Shown: positions 13,290 through 26,637 of the stretch, piece by piece
How the letters are laid out: each line of letters begins with the position of its first letter
How positions within the stretch are numbered: position 1 is the first letter of the stretch
From: Laburnicola sp. R22_1
Taxonomy: Eukaryota; Ascomycota; Dothideomycetes; Pleosporales; Didymosphaeriaceae
Assembly (NCBI GenBank): GCA_014281115.1
Contig: JACONQ010000020.1
Span: 868,001 to 932,000, forward strand
Reading direction: 5' to 3'
Length of the DNA: 64,000 bases
The notes under the pieces: generated by a model
The model's database searches: none
Told to the model about the DNA's origin: nothing
What the model saw: the letters and a program-made list of their open reading frames with translations, nothing else
Position numbers and translations under genes: made by a program

Positions 13290-14695
13290 GACGGACGCTG
13301 CTGTTCAGGATAATCTGAACAGAACTTCGGAAGGTCGCACAAGCGGAGAAGATAGCTAGAGGCGACATGATGACGCTACTTTGTGATTATAAAGATGTCG
13401 TGCTGTAAAGAATGGAAATGTCGTGAAAGTCTCGTCCAATGGAAACCCAGGAAGATGGCGTCTTTCCACGTGATTCTCGGTTCCTCTTTCCGAAATCGGA
13501 ATCCAGCATTGCGGCACCAACCACGAAACATCGCCGTCTTCACCTTGAGGCGGCTTTTTCGCGTAATGTATTTCCGATGTATTTCCATGCTCCAGTCTTC
13601 AGTCTATCAAACCTTCCACTAGAAATCACAATATATGCGAGAAGGCTGTATCATCGGACCTTCAACAACAAATCTTCAACGTTTGATTTCAGTACCGCAG
13701 CTGCTAGAGATGCGACATACAGTTCAGTCGACATTTCTTTTCCTGCGCGACCGCGACAAATGTCAACCTGCCTAACAGTGCCTGTACGACAGTTGTCGTT
13801 TTATCACTCACACATTCGAAATTTCGTGCATACCAAGGTGGCGAGACTAAATTGTTCGGCAGCGAAGCCGTACTGGAAACCAGACAGTCGAGATTAAGCC
13901 ATCTATCTGCAGCCCCAGCATGTCCCTTCTGCCCAACAGTGCAGAGCGCGTGGACGTCGACTCCACTTCTTTGAACCACGCCTAGAGCACCGTATACGGT
14001 AAGGAGTAGCAATAAGACTTGAGGGAATATTATTGCATTCTCCCGAATTTGTTTCAGCTCGTGGTCCTTTCTCTGTGAGACTTCAGATAACACCGGCCTA
14101 GGAACCTCAGCACTGCATTAGATTTATTACGCCGTTCCAGCGGTAGAAGAAACATTTTGGGGTTAACCACATACCGCACGGCGCATACTGCAACTGTACC
14201 CCAGGATTCCAGTCGGATTGCATTCCCATCTTCCCGGGCGCCATGCCCGCCTCCGGTATTTCTAGGCTACAAGACTAACCTACATATTAAAAAAAGCTTA
14301 TTCTCTACATATCCTCGGCCATACTCGAAATACCATTGGAGCGAAATCCCCTGCTACCCCTTGATGGCATCTTTGTTGTAGAACGAGGGTGCATATTATG
14401 CCACCGCAATATAGGTCATGGGACACCAAACCCGGTTCCTGCGCAGACTCGACCTGGCTATGACGATATGCATCTAGCTTCATGAGGGCTGGCGCGGCTG
14501 CTTCTGTGCGACGACTGGCTCGTGAGAAGGGAGACTAGAAGGGAGAGTAACCATACACGGAAGAATTCTACCTGTGGATAATATCTGGAGGTACTGAGGG
14601 ATGTCCGTAAAGTTAGGTGGCACTATAAGAAGGGGTGGTGGGTAGACAGTTGATGGAGGCAAACAACGACACAAGCTCTTATCCAAATCACCAAG
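13290..14695. other. 1.4-kb divergent intergenic region
   Basis: This separates the acetyltransferase (-) and the AA9 gene (+). Several short ORFs occur but none shows coding character or homology I recognise. It must contain both promoters. Confidence 0.45.
14624..14630 (+). promoter_or_regulatory. TATA-like box of the AA9 gene
   Basis: TATAAGA lies 66 nt before the AA9 start codon, a sensible spacing for a strongly regulated secreted enzyme gene. Seen only as a sequence match. Confidence 0.4.
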
Positions 14696-15462
14696 ATGAA
14701 GTCTTTCCTCTCTACCATCGCTCTCGCCAGCGCGCTCTTCCTAGAAGCCGCCAATGGCCACTGTATGTGGCAGTCTGTGTTTTCTGCTAGAGGCTATTCA
14801 CTAACATGGACCAGATATCTTTCAGAAGCTCACTGCCAATGGTGTGCAGGGAGCCGAATACCAGAACATAAGGCGAAACACCAACATGAACTGGCCTGTC
14901 ACCGACCTGGCTTCGAAAGACCTCCGCTGCAATGTGGGCGGCGGCTCTGGAGCTTCAACCACAACCGTCTCCGTTGCTGCTGGCTCTAAATTGACATTCA
15001 CCGCGGACATTGCCGTATACCACCAAGGGCCTGTTTCTTTGTAAGGACACTGCCCCAACCCTCACGATCAGTCTACTAACTCCACCCAGCTACCTCACCA
15101 AGGTCGCCTCCGCCTCCGCAGCCGACGGCTCCACCCCGTGGTTCAAGATCAAAGAAATCGGGCCCACCTTCCCTGGTGGGACCTGGAACATGGCCCAGTC
15201 GTACGACGTCAACCTCCCATGGTGCATTCCTGCCGGTGAATACCTGCTCCGCATTGAGCAGCTCGCCATCCACAACCCTGGCGCCGAGCCGCAGTTCTAC
15301 ATCTCGTGCGCGCAGATCAAGGTCACTGGCGGCGGGAGAAAGACGTTCAGCGGTGTGTCGATTCCCGGACACGTCAAGGCTACGGACCCTGGATATACGG
15401 CGAATATCTACAATAACTTCCACAGCTACACTGTACCTGGCCCGGCTGTTAGCAAGTGCTAG
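14696..15462 (+). CDS. Secreted AA9 lytic polysaccharide monooxygenase (formerly GH61)
   Basis: Exons 14696..14762, 14815..15040 and 15090..15462 encode 221 aa. A 21-residue signal peptide ends in EAANG, leaving histidine as the first mature residue (HYIF). This N-terminal histidine is one arm of the copper-binding histidine brace. The second histidine is in YHQGPVSFYL and the axial tyrosine is in [12 protein letters not shown], with [20 protein letters not shown] typical of AA9. Four cysteines suit the usual two disulfides. There is no cellulose-binding module, only the catalytic domain. The enzyme oxidatively cleaves cellulose or related beta-1,4 glucans outside the cell and is usually induced on plant material. 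The first intron splits the histidine-tyrosine codons, so a wrong splice would remove the active site. Confidence 0.92.
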
Positions 15463-16723
15463 GGGGATATGTTCGCGTCTAGTTCTGTATATAGATTGTA
15501 TTACGCAAAGACATTTGACACTATGTTCTCCGTCCTTTTCAACTTGAATGCGGGCTAGTTTTGAAGCTTGTTCATATGGACGTGACTGGAGAGTCCAGAA
15601 TACAGAATCCACGAGAGCAGTAGATGTTGCCAAGATGAATACTCGCTCTCGGATACGGTCACTTCCTTCGAGGTGACACACTGTATCACCCTATACCTCT
15701 CGTGCCTACAACTATGTGCTTGTAACGTTGGATACTTGCACCAGACCCCTGGGGTATAAGATCAATAGATGCGTATCCAAATCAATCGCTGAAGGAAGCG
15801 TGCATGAATTGTTGTAACACGTAGATACGGCCCTCCCTACTATCTGACTACGCCAATGCTCAGACCGAGCATGCCCCGGTGTGAACCAACTCCGGCAGCG
15901 TGTCTATACTCGGGTCGTCTTGTCTGATACTTGTTCAAGAACAGTGCGCGCTAGGTAAACCCATGCACTGCATGTGTTAGCCCAGGGTAAGTGTTACGGA
16001 CTATTCTCCAAACCGCGACGGGAGTAACGGGCTTCATCGCTAGACTGCACCACACATTGTCGGAGAAAGCGACGCCCCAGTGTAAAGCGTGCCTCTGGAG
16101 TCGGACCTCTCCAAACTTAAACTTGCGGTGTTGGGAGTCGGACGTCTCGACCAGACATGTAGGAAACAAGTGGTTTCTGCGGGCAGGGACAAGGCCGCTT
16201 GGTAGGCGGCTAGTCATGCTGTCGAGGTCTCAAACCTGGTCGAGGGCGCTATTATGTCACGAACAGGCCCAAGACATGCGAATCCACCCCAGGTCACAGA
16301 CTCACAGCGATGAGCGATCTCGCTCCTCGTCGTCACCCGCCTCGTCCCCGTCCGCGCTGTGCTCGTCCCGCGTCGCCGTGTGCTGTGCCCGTGCCCGTGC
16401 CCGTGTCCGTGTCCGTGTCCGTGTCCATCGACTTGCGGCTGCAAACGCACGCTGCAGTGTGCCGTCCAGCCTTGCTTCTGCCGCCGAGCGACCTCACCGC
16501 CCGCCCTGAGCACTCAGCACTCGAAACACTAGCAGCCCGCACCCGCTGCCAGAAGGCCTCCTCCTGCTGCACCTGCTCCCGTGGCCGCCCACCTGCGCGC
16601 GAATGACCCCGGTGCCGTCTGCTGCCTCTCTTTGCGACCACGACCGCTACATCCTGCGCCGTCTCGCAGCGCCCGCCGGCCCCCAGACCAGACGACGCTG
16701 GACGCTCCCCGCCGCCCCCGGTC
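15463..16723. other. 1.26-kb region upstream of the F-box gene
   Basis: The 3' end of the AA9 gene and the upstream region of the F-box gene. Composition shifts from balanced to C-rich after about 16300. The many overlapping short ORFs there are products of GC-rich low-complexity sequence, not genes. Confidence 0.45.
16385..16426. repeat. Hexanucleotide repeat (GTGCCC/GTGTCC)
   Basis: About seven tandem units: three GTGCCC-type followed by four GTGTCC-type, 300 bp upstream of the F-box start codon, probably in the 5' leader. Confidence 0.8.
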
Positions 16724-19007
16724 ATGGACCACGCCGACTACTTCGCAGCACGCGGGAGCGCGCCCGACGACCTCGGCATGCCCGGCGCCTCCAACGACTC
16801 GGACACGGACATGGGCGCCTCTGCCTCTGCATCCGCCGCCGTGCTGCGCCCGGCCATCTTCGCCTCGCCCACCGCCCACGCCCGCAAGCAGAACCGGATG
16901 TCCCGCTCCTCGGCCCCACGCCCCATAATAACACCCACCAGCCCGCTGTCCTCGACCATCCCGCACAATGCCCTTCCGTCTGCACCGGCCTCTCCGCCCA
17001 CGCCCGCACCGAGCCCGACGCCCACGCAGCGAGTCCCCGACTGGAGCACCGCGGCCGAGCATGAGGACTCGCAGATCAAGAACACGCGGGCGCTGTTCAG
17101 CGACATGAACAGGCCCGAGCGCTTGCGGCTGCTGGGAGAGCTGCTCAATCTGTGCGACAGCCATGAGTTGAGCTTCGTGGCCGAGTTTGTCAGCCCCAGG
17201 CTGAAGAAGGACCCGTTCATGGTGCTGCCCACAGAACTTTGCTTTAGGGTCCGTGCCACGCCACGTAAAGCTCGCACTGGTTTGCTGATCCTCCCGTAGA
17301 TACTAGAATGCGTCGACGACCCAACAACGCTTGCTCGAGCCTCACAGGTTTCCAAGAAGTGGCGCGAACTCGTCAACGATGACACCGCGTGGCGGTTGCT
17401 GTGTCACAAATACTCATACAGGGGCCTGTCGAAAGAGGAGAGGAGTGAGGCCGACGATCCTGGCGACGACGGAGACGGGTCAAAACCCCAATGGTTACAG
17501 CCTAACCGGGCTTCCCGCACCGAGGACGCCATAGTGAAGGACCAGCTAGACGGAGCATCGAGTGCCTCAAGTGAAGGACTACGGACGCAGAGTTTGGATC
17601 GCACATCAAAAAGACAAGAGATGACACGGAGACCAAAGGCCACCACGTATCGGTCGCATTTCAAGCAGCGGTATCAAGTCGAGACGGCATGGCGCCAGGG
17701 AGGCCACTGTGATGCTCGCCAGATTACCCCGGAGCAGGGCGTGGTGACGAGCCTGCATCTGACCAAGAAATACATTGTTGTGGCCTTGGACAATGCCAAA
17801 ATCCATGTTTTCGACACGGAAGGATTCCACCAGAAGACGTTACAAGGCCATGTCATGGGGGTGTGGGCAATGGTGCCATGGGGCGACCTTTTGGTGAGCG
17901 GTGGATGTGATCGTGATGTGCGAGTATGGAATCTCGCTACTGGGTCAGTCGTTCAGCCCGGTGAGGGCTTGCGCGTGACTAACATTTTACCCAGCTACCC
18001 TCAGTTCACCCTCCGCGGCCATACGTCGACTGTGCGATGTTTGAAGATGTCTGACGCCCACACAGCTATATCAGGTTCGCGAGATACAACACTACGGATA
18101 TGGGACCTCAAAAAGGGTCTTTGCAAGCATGTCCTCATAGGTCACCAGGCTAGTGTCCGGTGCCTTGAGATACACGGCGATATTGTTGTGTCCGGCTCAT
18201 ACGACACTACGGCGAAGATATGGAGCATCTCGGAGGGCAAGTGCCTGCGCACGCTCACGGGCCACTTTTCGCAGATCTATGCTATAGCCTTTGACGGGAA
18301 GAAAATTGCGACGGGTAGTCTGGACACGAGTGTCAGGATATGGGACCCAACCGACGGGTGAGTTTATTTGTGTAGCCCTAACGCCTGTCACCACATAACT
18401 TGTGCGTGCTAACCGATTTTTGTACACAGGAAATGCTTGGCCGTGTTGCAAGGTCATACTTCGCTCGTAGGGCAACTTCAGATGCGCGAAAATATTCTCG
18501 TCACGGGAGGTTCTGATGGTTCTGTCCGCGTGTGGAGTCTGGCCGACTATCAGCCCATTCACCGGTTAGCGGCACACGACAACAGTGTTACGAGCCTGCA
18601 ATTCGACAATACGCGCATCGTCAGTGGTGGATCCGACGGAAGAGTCAAGGTCTGGGACTTGAAGAAGGGGACTCTTGTCCGAGAGTTGTCGTCGCCCGCG
18701 GAAGCCGTATGGAGAGTCGTGTTCGAAGAAGAGAAGGCGGTCATCATGGCAGCTCGGGGTGGCAGGACCATCATGGAGGTACGTTTGCCTACTCTTCGCT
18801 TCCTTTATCCAACCTTTGCAGCTGCTGACGTCAAACTAGGTCTGGTCATTCGCCCCTCCAGAGGAAGAATACGACGACATCCGCTCGTCAAGTCCCATGA
18901 GCATGCCCGACCACTCCTCTCTCGACTACTTGCGCCCTGTATCAGCTGCGCTCCCGCCCAGCACGGGCATCGAAGACATCACCATGGTCGATGCCGCCGA
19001 AGTATAG
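16724..19007 (+). CDS. F-box / WD40 SCF substrate adaptor, CDC4/FBXW7-like
   Basis: Exons 16724..17248, 17300..18357, 18430..18778 and 18840..19007 encode 699 aa. The N-terminal 110 residues are Ser/Pro/Ala-rich and disordered-looking. A dimerisation-type helix region (residues about 120-160, MNRPERLRLLGELLNLCDSH) precedes an F-box (LPTELCFRILECVDDPTTLA, then WRELVNDDTAWR). About seven to eight WD40 repeats follow from residue 340, with repeated GSRDTTLRIWDL and SGSYDTTAKIW type blades. This layout is that of Cdc4/Fbw7, which recruits phosphorylated proteins to the SCF ubiquitin ligase in the nucleus. The first donor is GTCCGT, weaker than consensus, but gives a perfect frame. The C-terminus is Ser/Pro-rich. 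Other WD40 F-box proteins (Met30-type) are less likely because of the D-domain. Confidence 0.85.
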
Positions 19008-20275
19008 TTTACTCGATTCGATGGTACCGTCACTCCTTGGGTGTGGGGGTACTCCGAATAAGGCCCTCGACACGAACCTCGCGCCTACGAACGATATTTC
19101 TAGTCGCTCTACCACGTCTTCCGGCCTAGCATTGTTTCGAAGGTGGCTGCCAAAGAAGCTGTAGCGCGCGCGATGGTGTTCGCGTTTCGTACAGGAAGTG
19201 TGTGTGCCAGTGCGTGGGGAGTGAACGATATTGTGTTGTTGTATTATCGGCCCCACGGGGAGGGTTCGTCCGTTTAGAATCTGGTGATTGTGTGTTGCAT
19301 CCGTGAGCAAGATACCATTGTTAAGCATTGAGGCGGTCGGTGGTTTTCCGCTTTTCACCCCTGTCTGGTCCTCTCTCTTTCGATATTCATATTTCTTGGT
19401 ACACACGGCATAAACTGTGGCATGAAATGTTTTGGTTGTGGTTGCATTTTCTGGGCGTTTTTTTTGGGGACTGTCGCGGTTTTGTTGTTGTTGTTGCTAT
19501 TGTTGTTGTTGTTGTTCTTGCATGGCATCCATAGACTGGACTGAACAGTTCGTCCATCCGTCCGCGATGACGTTCGTGCTTTGTCTTTCTCCTAGCACTT
19601 GGTATGTTCAACATCGACTGCCTCCTCGAGTGAGGGTGGTGTATAGGAAACGATGGGCATGAACCCCTTGAAGGTTACGCATGGAATACAGGGATACGCG
19701 GATACGCGGAGGGTCTGGAGCTTAGGCGTAGAGATGCATGCAAGAGATCGTATTATATTATACTATCAGACCGTTGAAAATTAATCAAGTAAGCAATAGA
19801 CTACAGTGCAGTGCAATACATGTTGTGATATGTATGTTGTGTGGGGTCTAGAAGGCGGAGTTGGGTTGGGTGTGTGTTTGTTTAGTGTGTGGACTGGTGG
19901 TGGTGGTGCTGCTTCTTGCTGTGGAGAGATAGGGGTTGTGGTAGGTTTGCCTATTTGCACTGTGGGGAGTGAGGGTGAGTGATTGGGGATACGACTGACG
20001 CGGTACTTTGCAGGAAGAATGGCGTAGTCTGCAGCTGATGAAAAGATATGCAGACTTGACCTGACATCCATATGAGCGTGAACTCGTACACACGAACAAT
20101 TGTCACAGAAACGCTCTCTATTCTATCTCACATACCCACATGAACATGGTAATACGACCAAGAATCCACACGCCCGTGCTTCCCCAACCCCGACAAAGCA
20201 AGTGCGCCTTGCACACGCCTATATATTACAATCTCTTCGGCCTCTCCACCTCGACTTCTTCCAACCTCCACCAAT
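19008..20275. other. Convergent intergenic region with GTT microsatellite
   Basis: This lies between the F-box gene (+) and PDA1 (-). It contains a (GTT)n tract at about 19483-19516 and T-rich sequence, with no credible gene. Confidence 0.5.
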
Positions 20276-21790
20276 CTAAGTCCTCGCAGGGGCGTCCTTC
20301 TCCCCGCCCAAATCCGCCTCGGTGTAGTAGAAGTTTTCCTCAGGAATCCGGCCACGCAGGAACTCAGGCTCCGAGCCACGGACGTAAATGTCCTCGAACA
20401 AGACCTTGGGAATGGCGTCGGGTGCCGCCATTTTCTCGGCTTCGGCGACTTCGGTATCGACCTTGGCGCGCGCGTCCTTGTCGATAGACTTGAGTTCTTC
20501 TTCGGAGGTGACGCCCCAGTCAAGGAGTTTTTGCTTGAGGCCGGCGATGGGGTCGTTGGTGCTGCGCATGCGCTGGATTTCCTCACGGGTCTAGATGCGG
20601 GTTAGTCACGGTGCATTTTTCAAACAGTAAGATGGGGCTTACTCGGTAGGTGGTCCCCGGGTCGGACATGGAGTGACCTCCGTACCGGTAGGTGACAAAC
20701 TCATAGACGAGAGGACCCTTTCCTGCAGCGCACCATTCCTTGCCGAACTGAGTGGCGGCCTTGACGGCAAGGACGTCCATGCCGTTGATCTTCAGACCCG
20801 GAATGTATTGGCCACGCTTGTAGTAATCCGTGATGGCCGACGAGCGGTTAGCGGCAGTACCCATACCGTACTTGTTGTCTGGATGCCATTAGCCACAGAA
20901 ATATCCCGAAACCCTAGGACCAAACGTACTTTCACAGGCGAAGATGATAGGCAGGTTCCAGAGCTTAGCCATGTTGTAAGCCTCGAAGACCTGGCCTTGG
21001 TTCGAAGCACCGTCTCCGTAAAGAGCGAGGGTGACGTTCTTCTTGTTCTCGTAGTGGTTCGCGAAGGCAATGCCGGCACCCACAGGGACCTGCGCACCGA
21101 CAATACCATTGCCGCCGTAGAAGCCCGGAGCGAACATGTGCATAGATCCACCCTTTCCGTAGGCGATACCCTCTCTCCGGCCGAGCAATTCACCGATAAT
21201 CGACTTGACGGTTCCACCGCGCATCAGAGCGAAGCCGTGGCAGCGGTAGGCGGTAATGAGGTGGTCGGACCTCTCGATGGCGTGCTCGATACCGACGGCA
21301 ACGGCTTCCTGTCCAGTGGACAAGTGGCAGAAACCTCTGATCTTCTTCTCCTTGTAGAGCCTATCGGCGGCCATCTCCATGCGTCTAGATGTCTTCGTAT
21401 TAGAACCCAAAATCTCATCACTATTAGGTATTTGCTGCTCTCGTACCGTACAGCGACCATGTCATAGTACATCTGCTTCAACTCCTTCTTCGTGGTGTCG
21501 AGCGTGTATGCCGGCGGGTCGAGCTCATACGTCTCGAAGCTCTCATCGGAGAGGCGGACCTCGAAGGGCTTCTCATCCTCCTGTAGCAGGTCAATTATCC
21601 ATCCGGGATTGATCCAGAATTGACTGCACTCTTCTCGAGTGTACGTACATACCTTCGGTACAGCCTCCTTGTCCGCGTGCGACGATGCCGCATCTGTGGT
21701 GACGGTCCTGAAGGCAGGTCCCGCGGCGGGAGCGAAGGCATTGCGCCGTAACGGCGACGCAATGTTCCGTCTAATTGTTCTTGACAACAT
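20276..21790 (-). CDS. PDA1: Pyruvate dehydrogenase E1 component, alpha subunit, mitochondrial
   Basis: Exons complement(20276..20590, 20643..20878, 20930..21384, 21447..21580, 21653..21790) sum to 1278 nt, 425 aa. With the beta subunit it decarboxylates pyruvate and passes acetyl to lipoyl-E2. The thiamine diphosphate motif is clear ([20 protein letters not shown]...NN), as is the phosphorylation loop [16 protein letters not shown] that pyruvate dehydrogenase kinase targets. [19 protein letters not shown] and [12 protein letters not shown] are typical E1 alpha signatures. The N-terminus ([19 protein letters not shown]) is a mitochondrial presequence. Splice choice is supported by restored conserved residues at all four junctions, for example CENNKYGMG across exon 3/4. 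Confidence 0.97.
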
Positions 21791-22296
21791 GTTGCCGATT
21801 GTGCCGAGGAGGAGAGGAAGGAGATTCGGCGAACGAGGGGAGAAAGAGGTTGTAGAATGCGAAAGTTTAACGATGTCCAGCTCTGTCGGTCACCCCAAAG
21901 TCTCCGACTTGGCGCTTTCAAAATCCGCGCTAGTTGCTAATCGCGCCCCAACTTCACAGAACTCATGCGTCTTATGGTGGCCCAAAACTGGCGCGAATTG
22001 AACCAATTTACAATCTCCTCGTTGAAATTCGTTCAAATGTTTCCCGAGTGCATTGATTGTCACGTGATAGGTAGCAATGGATCCATCTCATGGATCCACA
22101 TAGATTCATGAACATCTGAATCCATCATCTGGATCTGACGGGTGCTACTATAAGAGCACGCGTGGCAGTAAGACTAGATCTCTATCATCATGACAAATGA
22201 ACAGAGTAGGTATCAAGTAATCGATTTCGCTATGCATTTTACTCAGGTACCATACAATAGTGTACAATCGAACCTCTACGGCATATGCGATCACTC
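21791..22296. other. Intergenic, upstream of PDA1
   Basis: This lies between PDA1 and the 3' end of ferrochelatase, both minus. A cluster of imperfect palindromes built on ATGGATCCA / TGGATC occurs at about 22078-22140; function unknown. Confidence 0.5.
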
Positions 22297-23627
<1,331 letters not shown>

Positions 23628-24031
23628 TGTCGGGTCTGGTGACAGACGGGCAGTTTCAGTCGTTCATGGGAGCGAATTTGTTACCGTGGCCAGACGCGCC
23701 AGAAAGCATAGCGACTTGATGACGGACGCTAATTACGGAGCTTGTGAATGGCGACAGCGATCGGAGGCGGGGATCGAGCAATTAGCGTCCGAGATTACGT
23801 CAGCCATCACGTGAGTTCGCGTAGCCTCTAAGCACGCTGCTGCTGCCTGAGAAGAGGCCACCGCGCCGCAGGCGACAAGCTTGCCATTCACTTCCTCTTC
23901 TGTTTCCACGACGCAACGTCTTCTTCTGCACAGTTGAAAGACGACAGACGCACTCAATCGTGCCACCGGCGGCGCGAATCATCGACTAGACCACTTCCCC
24001 TCTCAAAGAACGTCCCACAGTACATAGAAGC
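23628..24031. promoter_or_regulatory. Divergent promoter region HEM15 / Ku70
   Basis: 404 bp between two divergent start codons. No TATA box or other element stands out; a shared bidirectional promoter is inferred from spacing only. Confidence 0.45.
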
Positions 24032-26065
24032 ATGGCCGATACTCAGGACGATCGCCCGGGTGAGGAGGAGGATGAAGAGGAGGAGATAGACGATGCCGTA
24101 TGGAATCAAGCCGTTCCTACCACAAGATCGCCCATTGACGCGTAGCAGAGCTATAAGACTATCAAAGACGCCGTCCTCTTCGCCATCGATGTCAGCGCTT
24201 CTATGCTGGAGCGCCCCCCACCTTCAGACGACAAAAAAGCCGAACGCGACTCCCCAACATCTGCTGCCCTTAAATGCGCGTACCATCTCATGCAGCAGCG
24301 CATCATCTCCAACCCGAAGGACATGATGGGCATACTGCTGTTTGGGACAGAAAAGACGGACCTCAAAGACGGCGATAGCACCTTTCAGCATTGTTATTTG
24401 CTGTCATACTTGGACGTGCCTTGCGCCCAGGACGTGAAGCGGCTAAGGGATCTGCTTGAGAACCCGGACGAAGCAGCAGATATACTGAAGCCTGCGAAGG
24501 AGCCAGCAAGCATCGCCACGGTGCTGTTCTGCGCAAATCAGATCTTCACCACCAAGGCACCAAACTTCTCCTCGCGGCGACTGTTCCTAGTCACTGATAA
24601 CGATAACCCCGCCACCATCAAGCAAGACAAGGACACTGCGATAACACGAGCGCGCGACTTGTACGATCTAGGCTGCACAATCGACTTGTTCCCCATCTCA
24701 CGACCAGATCATGGCTTTGATCGAACGAGATTCTATGACGATTTGGTATACCCCACGTCTCCGTCGGATCCGGACGCACCAGTAGCGATTGCGTCGACCA
24801 CAAAAGTCGCAAAGAGTGGTGATGGCATTACGCTGTTAAACCAGCTTCTGTCTTCTATCAACTCAAAAGCGGCTCCGCGCCGAGCGTTGTTTAGTCTGCC
24901 TTTCGAGATTGGCCCTGGTTTGCGAATAGGAGTCAAAGGCTTCATTCTGATCAAACGTCAAGAGCACGTTAAATCATGCTACGTCTGGGTTGGTGGCGAA
25001 AAACCACAGATTGTGACCAGTTCAACATCGCACATGGCTGACGACACCGCTCGAGTAGTCGAAAAGACAGAACTACGTAAGGCGTACAAGTTCGGCGGCG
25101 ATACCATCACTTTCACCCCTGAAGAATTCATACAAATTCGTCAATGCTTTGGAGAACCCATCATACGCATCGTTGGATTCAAGCCAATGTCTTTACTGCC
25201 TCTCTGGGCAAACATAAACAAGGCAACATTCGTATACCCCTCTGAAGCTGACTTCATCGGCTCAACTCGCGTCTTCTCTGCCCTCCAGCAGAAATTATTG
25301 AAGAGCAAGAAAATGGCCCTCGCATGGTTCATAGCACGTAAGAATGCCGCACCAGTAATGGCAGCAATTATCCCCGGTGAAGAACGCTACGATGAAAACG
25401 GCGAGCAAACCATGCCACCCGGCTTATGGCTAGTTCCACTGCCTTATGCAGACGACCTCCGCCAGTGCCCTGAGCAACCCGCAGAACCACGCACCACAGA
25501 CAAGTTGACAGACAAGATGCGTATTATCATTGAACAGCTGCAATTGCCCAAGGGCGTTTACGACCCAAGCAAGTATCCGAATCCAGACCTGCAATGGTTC
25601 TACCGCATCTTACAAGCCATGGCGCTGGAGGAAGAAGTTCCTACCAAACTGGACGACAAGACGCTCCCGCGTTACAAACAAATCGAGAAGCGATGTGGCG
25701 AGTACATCCAAGCGTACGGCCAGGAGTTCGAATCTGTCTTCGCTACTGTTGGGCGGTCCACCCTCGCTTCGCATCTCAAGAAAGGTGCTGCGAAGAAACG
25801 ACCTGCTGCAGCTGCAAGGGATGATGAGGACGACGAGCCGAAGCCGAAAAAACGTGTGAAGAAGGAGCCGAAGGTCAAGAACGAGGATGGAGAAGATGGG
25901 TTGACGGACCAGCAGATGGCGGGAATTAATGACAAGGGGCAGATTACGAAGCAGACTGTTGCTGTGCTAAAGGAATTTTTGGCGGCGAGGGGACAGGCGG
26001 TTGCGGGTAAGAAGGCGGACTTGGTAGAGAGGGTGCAGGAGTATCTGGAAAGTAAGGGGCTCTAA
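24032..26065 (+). CDS. ku70: Ku70, ATP-dependent DNA end-binding subunit of non-homologous end joining
   Basis: Exons 24032..24097 and 24146..26065 encode 661 aa. Ku70 pairs with Ku80 to ring broken DNA ends and recruit ligase IV, and also acts at telomeres. The N-terminus is acidic (GEEEDEEEEIDD). A von Willebrand-like alpha/beta domain follows (KDAVLFAIDVSASML, MGILLFGTEKTD, RRLFLVTDNDNP). The central beta-barrel core has RRALFSLPFEIGPGLRIGVK and KPMSLLPLW. The C-terminal arm leads to a Lys-rich linker and a terminal SAP DNA-binding motif (TKQTVAVLKEFLAARG...KADLVERVQEYL). The second exon starts without a new ATG, so the small first exon supplies the start. Divergent with HEM15. Confidence 0.95.
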
Positions 26066-26637
26066 GTCTGGGTCGTAGCTGGACACGGACTGGTGTTATG
26101 GCGCGGGTTTATGGTTGCGAGACGATGATTTTGGACTTGTATGAGATATGATATGAGACCATGCCGTTCGATGGCCCGCTCCCACAGGCAGATGTATAGC
26201 GAAAAAGATGTATTTGTGAGCTCTGGTTGTAAGTGCAAGACTTACTAAAGGCTCTGAATAAGCTCTTCGCTCTGTAAACTTCTTGCGATGATTGATTTGT
26301 CCACATTTACATAAGCGGAGCGTCTTGTTCATGAGATAATAATTAGGATTTGGGCGGACGTAAGGATTCAAACTGGCTCTATCCGCTATCCCCAAAAGCG
26401 GTTACAACACCCCCTATGAGAGATGCCGCGTGGTAAAACAATCATCCACGCCAACCATCAAACGCCAAATTACTTCTTGCATTTTATTTTCCTCTGAGGT
26501 TGCGACAGATTCGCAGTTCATTACTGCTGAGATCACATCAGATCTGCAGTTCATTCACGCTTAGATCGCATCAGGTCTCCCGGTCCTTCCCGCTGGGGTC
26601 GCATCAAAATCCCCATGATCAGAAAGAGATAGCAGAC
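26066..26637. other. Intergenic / 5' leader of the next gene
   Basis: The 3' flank of Ku70 and the upstream part of the next + strand gene. It includes the 33-bp tandem repeat listed separately. No gene seen. Confidence 0.5.
26509..26607 (+). repeat. Three imperfect 33-bp tandem repeats
   Basis: Units 26509..26541, 26542..26574 and 26575..26607 share the pattern CAGTTCATT...GATC.CATCA. Units 1 and 2 are very similar and unit 3 is diverged. They end 30 nt before the start codon of the following gene and probably lie in its leader. Confidence 0.7.

Noticed and set aside
16310..17164. Several overlapping ORFs on both strands before and in the F-box gene
   Set aside because: GC-rich low-complexity sequence leaves many frames open; only the frame leading into the F-box makes sense.
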